Source: Stutzerimonas urumqiensis (GTDB lineage: Bacteria; Pseudomonadota; Gammaproteobacteria; Pseudomonadales; Pseudomonadaceae). Taken from it: a DNA stretch of 64,000 bases. Below, one piece after another: positions 57,261 through 64,000 of the stretch (positions are counted from its first letter, which is position 1; the number at the start of each line of letters is the position of its first letter). The position numbers and the translations under genes are program-made. The notes below the pieces were generated by a model. That model was not told the DNA's origin and searched no databases. It saw only the letters and a program-made list of their open reading frames with translations. The stretch spans positions 310,001 to 374,000 of the forward strand of contig NZ_RBZQ01000005.1 of assembly GCF_003640395.1 (NCBI RefSeq), in the 5' to 3' direction.

Positions 57261-58826
57261 CTAGCCGTTTTCCCGCGGGGCGCCGATGCCATGATCGCGC
57301 AGCTTGTTCGCGATCGTGGTGTGCGAAACACCGAGGCGGCGGCCCAGCAGGCGGCTGCTCGGGTGCTGCGCGTAGAGGCTTTGCAGCACCGCCTTCTCGA
57401 AGCGCCCTACGATCTCGGCCAGGCTGCCATCGAGCGCGAACTCGCCAAGCGGCTGCGGCGCGCCGTAATCCGGCAGGCGGATGTGCGCGGGCTCGATCAC
57501 GCCGCCTTCGCACAGGGAAACGGCCTGGAACAGCGTGTTTTCCAGCTGACGCACGTTGCCCGGCCAGTGGTAGCCGGCCAACCGTTGCAGCGCGGCGGCG
57601 GACAGTTGCGGCAGCGCACAGCCGATCTGCCGGCTGGCCTGATCGACGAAGTGCCGGGCCAGCGGCTCCAGGCCATCGAGGCACTCGCGCAGCGGCGGAA
57701 TCTGCAGCGACAGCACGTTGAGCCGGTGATACAGGTCCTGGCGAAACTCGCCGCGCGCGCACAGCTCGGACAGATCCTGCTGCGTGGCGCAGATGACCCG
57801 CACGTCCAGGTACACCTCTTCGTCGCTGCCGACCCGCCGAAAGCCGCCATCCTGCAGAAAGCGCACCAGCTTGGCCTGCAAGCGCGGGCTCATCTCGCCG
57901 ACCCCGTCGAGAAACAGCGTGCCGCCGGCCGTCAGCTCCAGCAGCCCCAGCTTGCCCTCCGGTCGAGCGCCCTCGAAAGCACCGGGGCCGTAGCCGAACA
58001 GCTCGGTCTCGGCCATCGACTCGGGCAGGCCGGCGCAGTTGAGCGCCATGAACGGCGACTGGCCGCGCGGGCTGGCCAGGTGGCAGGCGCGAGCCAGCAG
58101 CTCCTTGCCGGTGCCGGTCTCGCCTTCGATCAGCAGCGGTGCGTCCAGCGGCGCCATGCGCCGGGCCTCCCGCACAACCGCGGCCATGCGCCTGGAGCTC
58201 TGGAAGATACTGTCGAAGCTGCGCAGTTCCTGCTTGCGCACCTGGTAGATGCGCTCGCCCACGCGGTCGGCGCGGTGCAGCGTGAGGACGGCACCGGCCA
58301 GCGCCTCGCTGTCTTCATGCTCGGATTGCAGCGGCGCGATGTCGGCCAGGAACACGTCGCCTCGGATCGTCACGCGCAACCCGTTGATGCGCGCGCGGTT
58401 GGCGCGCACCAGCTCCGGTACGTCGAAGTCCTCGGCATAACGCGACAGGCTGATGCCCGGCACCTCGTCGACCCGGACACCGAGCAACTGCGCCGCGGCG
58501 CGGTTGGCCGCGACGATGCTGCCGTGCATGTCGATCGACAGCACCGGAAACTCCAGCGCGCCGAGCAAGGCGTTCAGCTCCATGTGGTGTCGTTCGCTGG
58601 GCATCAGCCCGACGCGACGCAGCTCGAAGACGCCAGGCAGCGCCTCGATCTTTGGCCGCAGGGCCTGCAACTGGAGATTCATCAGGTTGGGGCAATGCAG
58701 ATAGACTGCGTTGCCGTGTTCGCCACCCACCTCGCCGCGGGCGACGTTGATGCCGTAGTCGACCAACAGGTCGAGCATGTCGCGCAGGATGCCCACGCGG
58801 TTCTGACAAAGAATGCGGATTCGCAC
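57261..58826 (-). CDS. phhR: PhhR/TyrR-type transcriptional regulator of aromatic amino acid metabolism
   Basis: This 521-residue regulator has an N-terminal ACT domain (RIRILCQNRVGILRDMLDLL), a PAS domain (FPVLSIDMHGSIVAANRAAA), an AAA+ domain with Walker A LLIEGETGTGKELLARACH and Walker B GGTLFLDGVGEMSP, and a C-terminal HTH (LLGRRLGVSHTTIANKLRDH). The sigma54-contact loop reads GAFEGA instead of GAFTGA, in line with TyrR-like proteins that work at sigma70 promoters. The start is GTG (58826) without a clear ribosome site. It likely acts on the box upstream of phhA (60485-60502). The 2-hydroxyacid dehydrogenase gene separates it from phhA. Confidence 0.93.
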   Translation of the reverse strand: MRIRILCQNRVGILRDMLDLLVDYGINVARGEVGGEHGNAVYLHCPNLMNLQLQALRPKIEALPGVFELRRVGLMPSERHHMELNALLGALEFPVLSIDMHGSIVAANRAAAQLLGVRVDEVPGISLSRYAEDFDVPELVRANRARINGLRVTIRGDVFLADIAPLQSEHEDSEALAGAVLTLHRADRVGERIYQVRKQELRSFDSIFQSSRRMAAVVREARRMAPLDAPLLIEGETGTGKELLARACHLASPRGQSPFMALNCAGLPESMAETELFGYGPGAFEGARPEGKLGLLELTAGGTLFLDGVGEMSPRLQAKLVRFLQDGGFRRVGSDEEVYLDVRVICATQQDLSELCARGEFRQDLYHRLNVLSLQIPPLRECLDGLEPLARHFVDQASRQIGCALPQLSAAALQRLAGYHWPGNVRQLENTLFQAVSLCEGGVIEPAHIRLPDYGAPQPLGEFALDGSLAEIVGRFEKAVLQSLYAQHPSSRLLGRRLGVSHTTIANKLRDHGIGAPRENG

Positions 58827-59018
58827 GAAGGGAGGACCGTCTTGTTGTTATCGGGACTGGCAGCAAGGCCAGGCCGTCAAGCCTATTTGACGAATCCGCC
58901 GCTCGACAAGCGAATCACAGCGCCCCAGCCGGCAAAACGGCCATGCCGTAACGCCCGTCTTACAGCCTGATCGCTGCGCGGAATGCGCGCTCAGCCACCG
59001 GATAGCCACCCCGCTCCC

Positions 59019-59138
59019 GTAGGAGCGACCTTGGTCGCGAATCCGCACCGCCGTACGTGTCCCGCTTCGCGAGCGAGCTCGCTCCTACGAAAAAGCCCAA
59101 ATCGCGGCGCTTAGCTGTAGGAGCCAGCTTGCTGGCGA
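59019..59138. repeat. three REP copies upstream of phhR
   Basis: GTAGGAGCGACCTTGGTCGC is at 59019-59040 (plus). An inverted head-to-head pair follows at 59067-59087 (minus) and 59117-59138 (plus, GTAGGAGCCAGCTTGCTGGC). They sit in the 484-bp gap between phhR and the dehydrogenase gene. Apart from these and the copy at 59164, nothing else is recognisable there. Confidence 0.9.
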
Positions 59139-59163
59139 TCAGATCACCCGACGATGCCAAACC

Positions 59164-59199
59164 CGTAGGGCGAATTCAGGAGCGCAGCGAACAATCCGC
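59164..59199 (+). repeat. GTAGGGCGAATT-type hairpin repeat
   Basis: Second member of the family at 47209-47244. It starts GTAGGGCGAATTCAGGAGCG and ends AACAATCCGCC. One stem position differs from the first copy. Confidence 0.85.
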
Positions 59200-59310
59200 C
59201 AGGCCACGATGCCGCTGCATGGCGTTTACCTCGCAAAAGTACGTCGGACAACCTTGGGCTGCCCTTTCCGCAGGGACTGCCGCACCCGTTTCACGATCCC
59301 AAGCCACCAC

Positions 59311-60285
59311 TCACCCGGGTCGACGCTCGACCCCCGGATTGGCGAAGGTGCAGGGCTTGCCCTCGAAGAAGTCCAGGACGTTGGCGAAGGCATCGCCGAA
59401 GTACAGCTCGTACCCCTGCCGCTCGACGTAGCCAAGGTGCGGCGTGCACAGCACGCGCGGATGGCGCAGCAGCGGGTGCTGGGGATCGGTCATCGGTTCC
59501 TGCTCGAACACATCCAGCGCCGCGTAGCCCGGCCTTCCCTTGTCCAGCGCGGCAAGGAGTGCGCCCGGTGCGATCAGCTGCGCACGGCTGGTGTTGACCA
59601 GCAAGGCGCTCGGTTTCATCCGCGCAAGGTCGTCGGCACCGACGATGTGCAGCGTGCGCTCGGACAGCCGCAGATTGAGGCTCAACACATCGGCCTCGGC
59701 GAAGAAGGCTTCGCGACTGCCGGCGGCCCGGTGGCCATCGCGCTCGGCCGCCGCGCGCGACTCATCGCTGCCCCATACCAGCACCGGCATCTCGAACGCC
59801 TGGGCGTAGCGCGCCAGCCGCTGGCCGATCTTGCCGTAGCCCCAGATCCCCAACGTCTGACCGCAGAGCCGGTCGCCGAGGTTGACCTGCCATTGCCCGC
59901 CATACAGCCCCTGCATCGCCGGAAGCAGCTTGCGGCGCGCCATCAGGATCAGCGCCCAGGTCAGCTCGGCCGGCGCGATGGGCGAGCCGCGACCCTCCAT
60001 GACCGCCACGCCATGACGGGTGCAGGCGTCGACATCCAGGTGCGCCGCCACCTTCCCGGTCTGGCTGATGAGCTTGAGCCGCGGCAACCGGGCCAGCAGC
60101 GCCTCGTCGATCACCGTGCGCTCGCGGGTCAGCACCAGCGCATCGGCATCGGCGAAGCGCTCGGCCAGCACATCGCGATCGGTCACCGGGTCGTGGTGAA
60201 GCGTGACGCGATGGTCGGCAAGCCGGGCGAAGCAATCCAGCGACCGGATGACGTTCTGGTAGTCGTCGGGTATCACGATGTGCAT
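59311..60285 (-). CDS. D-2-hydroxyacid dehydrogenase family protein
   Basis: This 324-residue NAD-dependent dehydrogenase has the Rossmann motif TLGIWGYGKIGQRLARYAQA (about residue 145). The catalytic arginine is in LLVNTSRAQLI, the glutamate in DVFEQEP and the histidine in CTPHLGYVERQ. It is related to phosphoglycerate dehydrogenase. GGAG is six bases before the ATG at 60285; an ATG two codons earlier abuts the ribosome site and is rejected. Divergent from phhA across a 333-bp gap, it may act on an aromatic 2-hydroxy/2-oxo acid, but this is only positional. Confidence 0.88.
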   Translation of the reverse strand: MHIVIPDDYQNVIRSLDCFARLADHRVTLHHDPVTDRDVLAERFADADALVLTRERTVIDEALLARLPRLKLISQTGKVAAHLDVDACTRHGVAVMEGRGSPIAPAELTWALILMARRKLLPAMQGLYGGQWQVNLGDRLCGQTLGIWGYGKIGQRLARYAQAFEMPVLVWGSDESRAAAERDGHRAAGSREAFFAEADVLSLNLRLSERTLHIVGADDLARMKPSALLVNTSRAQLIAPGALLAALDKGRPGYAALDVFEQEPMTDPQHPLLRHPRVLCTPHLGYVERQGYELYFGDAFANVLDFFEGKPCTFANPGVERRPG

Positions 60286-60484
60286 GCGCATCTCCTTTGG
60301 CAGCGGCGGTCGGCGAGGCGGGCGCCGGCAATGGAATCCACTGTAGCAGCGCAACGGCCTTGCCAGGCGGCGAAACCTCCACCCCGTTCGCGGTGGCCTC
60401 GCTGGTCTTCAGGCAAAAAATCCGTCAGCGATTGTTTACAGCGGCACTGGCCACGGACGGCTCAGGCGCCGACCCAGGGAAGTC

Positions 60485-60502
60485 TGTAAATGAAACCTTA
60501 CA
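60485..60502 (+). promoter_or_regulatory. TyrR/PhhR box upstream of phhA
   Basis: TGTAAATGAAACCTTACA matches the TyrR-family consensus TGTAAA-N6-TTTACA with one mismatch. A further half-site TTTACA lies at 60435-60440. The box is 117 bp before the phhA ATG. PhhR (57261-58826) is the natural binder. The gap 60286-60618 also holds the divergent dehydrogenase promoter and shows no other feature. Confidence 0.85.
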
Positions 60503-60618
60503 CAATCAGCCCAACCCGACGCCTTCTGCCGCTCGCGTTCATTGCCCAAGGAAGGCGCGATTGCGGTCAGATGAGGGTATCGACAAGAACAACAGCCCCG
60601 GCGATGCCAGGAGGTCCG

Positions 60619-61404
60619 ATGAAAACCACTCAGTACGTCGCCCGCGAACCGGACGCGCGTGGCCACATCCACTACCCGGATGCCGAACATGCCGTCTGGC
60701 GGACGCTGATCGAGCGCCAGCTCAAGGTGATCGAAGGCCGCGCCTGCCAGGAATATCTCGACGGCATCGAGCAGCTCGCCTTGCCGCACGACCGCATCCC
60801 GCAGCTCGGTGAAATCAACCGCGTGCTCGAAGCGAGCACCGGCTGGCAAGTGGCTCGGGTGCCGGCGCTGATCCCCTTCCAGACCTTCTTCGAGCTCTTG
60901 GCCAGCAAGCGATTCCCCGTCGCGACCTTCATCCGCACGCCCGAAGAGTTGGACTACCTGCAAGAGCCGGACATCTTCCATGAGATTTTCGGCCACTGCC
61001 CGCTGCTGACGAACCCCTGGTTCGCCGAGTTCACCCACACCTACGGCCAGCTCGGCCTCAAGGCGACCAAGGAAGAGCGCGTGTACCTCGCGCGGCTGTA
61101 CTGGATGACCATCGAGTTCGGCCTCGTCGACACGCCGGCCGGACGCAAGATCTACGGCGGCGGCATCCTGTCGTCACCCAAGGAAACGGTCTACAGCCTG
61201 TCCGACGAACCCGAGCACCAGCCGTTCGACCCGCTCGAAGCGATGCGCACGCCTTACCGGATCGACATCCTGCAGCCGCTGTATTTCGTGCTCCCCGAGC
61301 TGCACGCCCTGTTCGACGTCGCGCAGCAGGACATCATGGCGCTGGTACGCCGCGCCATGCAGCTGGGCCTGCACGCACCGAAGTTCCCGCCCAAGGCGGC
61401 GTAG
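60619..61404 (+). CDS. phhA: phenylalanine 4-monooxygenase
   Basis: PhhA hydroxylates phenylalanine to tyrosine using O2 and tetrahydropterin. The 261-residue catalytic-domain-only form is normal in bacteria. The iron ligands His121 and His126 lie in FHEIFGHCPLL, and Glu166 in YWMTIEFGL. The pterin/substrate region includes RVPALIPFQTFFELLA. A near-perfect AGGAGG stands before the ATG at 60619, which is chosen over a longer reading that runs through the PhhR box. The stop codon TAG is part of the GTAG head of a REP-like repeat that starts at 61401. Confidence 0.97.
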   Translation: MKTTQYVAREPDARGHIHYPDAEHAVWRTLIERQLKVIEGRACQEYLDGIEQLALPHDRIPQLGEINRVLEASTGWQVARVPALIPFQTFFELLASKRFPVATFIRTPEELDYLQEPDIFHEIFGHCPLLTNPWFAEFTHTYGQLGLKATKEERVYLARLYWMTIEFGLVDTPAGRKIYGGGILSSPKETVYSLSDEPEHQPFDPLEAMRTPYRIDILQPLYFVLPELHALFDVAQQDIMALVRRAMQLGLHAPKFPPKAA

Positions 61405-61524
61405 GGTGGGCTTCAGCCCACCAAAAGCCCGCGCGAGGGAACGAGCGCCGTGAAGCGGCCGGGCGTTCGTTGCCAAAGGCCTCCAGCGCCTCGCAACCCG
61501 AAGGTGGGCTGAAGCCCACCCTAC
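61401..61524. repeat. inverted pair of GTAGGGTGGGC-type repeats overlapping the phhA stop
   Basis: Copies at 61401-61422 (plus, GTAGGGTGGGCTTCAGCCCA) and 61503-61524 (minus) have outward heads, as in the pair at 3570-3633. The first supplies the TAG stop of phhA. The pair fills most of the 196-bp gap to phhB and can fold into a long hairpin. Confidence 0.9.
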
Positions 61525-61600
61525 GGGGACCCAATCGCCAGCTCCCGTTTACCTACACTGGCTCACTATCTTCGATCTGAAAAACAGAAGGATCCGTACC

Positions 61601-61957
61601 ATGAATGCCCTGTCTCAATCCCACTGCGAAGCCTGCCGCGCCGACGCGCCGAAAGTCTCCGACGAGGAGCTGGCGGCGCTGATCAAGCAGATCCCCGACT
61701 GGAACATCGAGACCCGCGACGGCCATATGGAGCTGGAGAAGGTCTTCCTGTTCAAGAACTTCAAGCACGCGCTGGCCTTCACCAATGCCGTGGGCGAGAT
61801 TGCCGAGGCCGAAGGCCATCACCCCGGCCTTTTGACCGAGTGGGGCAAGGTGACCGTGACCTGGTGGAGCCACTCGATCAAGGGCCTGCACCGCAACGAC
61901 TTCATCATGGCCGCCCGTACCGATGAGGTCGCCGCCACGGCGGAGGGCCGCAAGTGA
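61601..61957 (+). CDS. phhB: pterin-4a-carbinolamine dehydratase
   Basis: PhhB recycles the oxidised pterin cofactor of PhhA. The 118-residue protein contains the family core [20 protein letters not shown], then [20 protein letters not shown], and the active-site segment [20 protein letters not shown] with the His-His-Pro motif. AAGGA precedes the ATG. Its stop overlaps the GTG of phhC, so the two are coupled. Confidence 0.97.
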   Translation: MNALSQSHCEACRADAPKVSDEELAALIKQIPDWNIETRDGHMELEKVFLFKNFKHALAFTNAVGEIAEAEGHHPGLLTEWGKVTVTWWSHSIKGLHRNDFIMAARTDEVAATAEGRK

Positions 61958-63144
61958 AGCAGTTCGACGCCGTTGCGCGCGTGCCGGGCGACCCGATTCT
62001 CGGCCTGATGGAAACCTTCCGTGCCGATCCCAACCCGGCGAAGCTGGACCTCGGCGTCGGCGTCTACCGCGACGCCTTCGGGCTCACGCCCGTGCTCGCC
62101 GCGGTGAAGCAGGCCGAGCAACGGCTGGTCGATCAGGAGTCGACCAAGGCCTACGTCGGCGGCCACGGCGATGCCGATTTCGGCAAGCAGGTAACGCGCC
62201 TGGTGCTCGGTGACGACGCGGCGCTCCTTCAGCGCGCCGGGATGACGCAAACGCCCGGCGGCACCGGCGCGCTCAGGCTGGCCGGGGATTTCATCGCGAC
62301 GTGCCTGCCCGGCCGCCGCATCTGGCTGAGCGACCCGACCTGGCCGATCCACGAGACGCTGTTCGCCGCGGCCGGCCTGTCCGTCGCGCACTACCCGTAC
62401 GTCGGTGCCGACAACCGACTCGACGTCCCTGCGATGCTGGCGACGCTCAACGAGGTTCCCATCGGCGACGTGGTGCTGCTGCACGCCTGCTGCCATAACC
62501 CGACCGGGTTCGACCTCGCCCCGGAGGACTGGCGACAGGTGCTGGACATCGTGCGCTCGCGGGAGCTGTTGCCGCTGTTCGACCTCGCCTACCAGGGCTT
62601 CGGCGATGGCCTGGAGCAGGATGCCTACGCCGTCCGGCTGTTCACCGAAGCGCTGCCGGAAGTGCTGGTCACCAGCTCCTGTTCGAAGAATTTCGGGCTC
62701 TACCGCGAGCGCACCGGCGGCCTGCTGGTGATCGCGAGCAACCCCGACGCGCTCGCCGCCGTTCGCAGCCAGTTGGCCTCGCTGGCACGCAACCTGTGGT
62801 CGACGCCGCCCAATCACGGCGCTGCCGTGGTCGCGACGATCCTTGCCGACGAGCACCTGCGCGCTTGCTGGCAAGAGGAGCTGGAAGGCATGCGCCAGCG
62901 TATCGTGACCTTGCGCCATGGCCTGGTGAAGGCGCTCGAGCCCTACGGATTGAGCGAAGGTTTCGCGCATATCGCCGAGCAACGCGGGATGTTCTCCTAC
63001 ACCGGGCTCACCGCCGAACAGGTCCGCCGGCTGCGCGCCGAAGACGCCGTCTACCTGCTCGAAACCGGGCGCGCCAACGTGGCCGGGCTGGACGCCGAAC
63101 GACTGGATGCCCTCGCCCGTTCGATCGCACGCGTGGTGCGCTGA
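61954..63144 (+). CDS. phhC: aromatic amino acid aminotransferase
   Basis: PhhC transaminates tyrosine and phenylalanine to the 2-oxo acids, feeding homogentisate breakdown. This 396-residue class I PLP enzyme starts [20 protein letters not shown] and has [10 protein letters not shown]. The PLP lysine Lys245 is in [17 protein letters not shown], and [12 protein letters not shown] marks the TyrB/AspC group. The GTG start at 61954 overlaps the phhB TGA. It is the last gene of the unit and convergent with uvrB. Confidence 0.95.
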   Translation: MKQFDAVARVPGDPILGLMETFRADPNPAKLDLGVGVYRDAFGLTPVLAAVKQAEQRLVDQESTKAYVGGHGDADFGKQVTRLVLGDDAALLQRAGMTQTPGGTGALRLAGDFIATCLPGRRIWLSDPTWPIHETLFAAAGLSVAHYPYVGADNRLDVPAMLATLNEVPIGDVVLLHACCHNPTGFDLAPEDWRQVLDIVRSRELLPLFDLAYQGFGDGLEQDAYAVRLFTEALPEVLVTSSCSKNFGLYRERTGGLLVIASNPDALAAVRSQLASLARNLWSTPPNHGAAVVATILADEHLRACWQEELEGMRQRIVTLRHGLVKALEPYGLSEGFAHIAEQRGMFSYTGLTAEQVRRLRAEDAVYLLETGRANVAGLDAERLDALARSIARVVR

Positions 63145-63168
63145 CGAGCCCCGCATCTGGCGCGATCT

Positions 63169-63192
63169 GCGACCGCCGCTTCTGGCGGTCGC
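63169..63192. terminator. hairpin between convergent phhC and uvrB
   Basis: A perfect 9-bp stem GCGACCGCC/GGCGGTCGC with a 6-nt loop sits between the two stop codons. There is no T-run on either side, so it may protect 3' ends or assist termination rather than act as a classical intrinsic terminator. Confidence 0.5.
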
Positions 63193-63226
63193 TGCCGTTC
63201 GCGCTGGACGATGGCCGCCGGTGGCA

Positions 63227-64000
<774 letters not shown>

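Overview
The window looks like a chromosomal segment of a denitrifying Pseudomonas of the stutzeri group (Stutzerimonas). This rests on high GC, Pseudomonas-type REP repeats, a complete nosRZDFYL-tatE nitrous oxide reductase cluster with nnrS, the phhR/phhABC aromatic amino acid locus and the liu leucine/isovalerate cluster. Taxon assignment is inference from gene content. There are no rRNA or tRNA genes, transposases, phage genes or CRISPR arrays in the window.

Layout. 1-2262: end of a TRAP transporter (DctQ fragment, DctM) and a crotonase-family gene. 2284-10261: liuABCDE plus the MerR-type regulator liuR, with a perfect 16-bp palindrome inside the liuA promoter. 10376-10975: wrbA. 11042-16547: an uncharacterised sugar or polyol module (MFS carrier, TIM-barrel isomerase, Gfo/Idh/MocA dehydrogenase) with a LacI-type regulator and a textbook LacI-type operator over its promoter. 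17403-19519: a gene-free island of structured repeats. 19520-24374: thiolase, polyphosphate:AMP phosphotransferase, mnmC. 24465-31809: a giant CheB-CheR-PAS-kinase-receiver protein, a TSUP permease, DUF1127, LysR and a soluble CZB chemoreceptor. 31820-42263: SDR, nnrS and the nos cluster, all on the minus strand, with FNR/DNR-type boxes upstream of nnrS and nosR. 42522-46435: aldehyde dehydrogenase, acyl-CoA dehydrogenase, CopD-like and DUF488 genes. 46436-47765: a second repeat island built like the first. 47766-55468: orphan dctP, thioredoxin-reductase-like protein, sdaA and a PAS/GAF hybrid kinase. 55910-63144: atypical Nramp carrier, phhR, a 2-hydroxyacid dehydrogenase and phhABC. 63227-64000: the 3' end of uvrB.

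How the genes work together. LiuA, LiuB/LiuD, LiuC and LiuE convert isovaleryl-CoA to acetyl-CoA and acetoacetate under LiuR. NosR, NosDFY, NosL and TatE support electron supply, copper-sulfide delivery and export for NosZ. PhhA/PhhB/PhhC convert phenylalanine to tyrosine and on to 4-hydroxyphenylpyruvate under PhhR, and a PhhR box precedes phhA.

The most unusual content is the repeat landscape. Several hairpin repeat families share a GTAG head. One REP pair lies in frame inside liuD, one supplies the phhA stop codon, and one 32-bp copy can be seen as a precise insertion by comparing the two islands. The islands themselves carry two diverged versions (A and B) of a roughly 450-bp structured element, placed head to head, in which a central palindrome differs in sequence but keeps its pairing.
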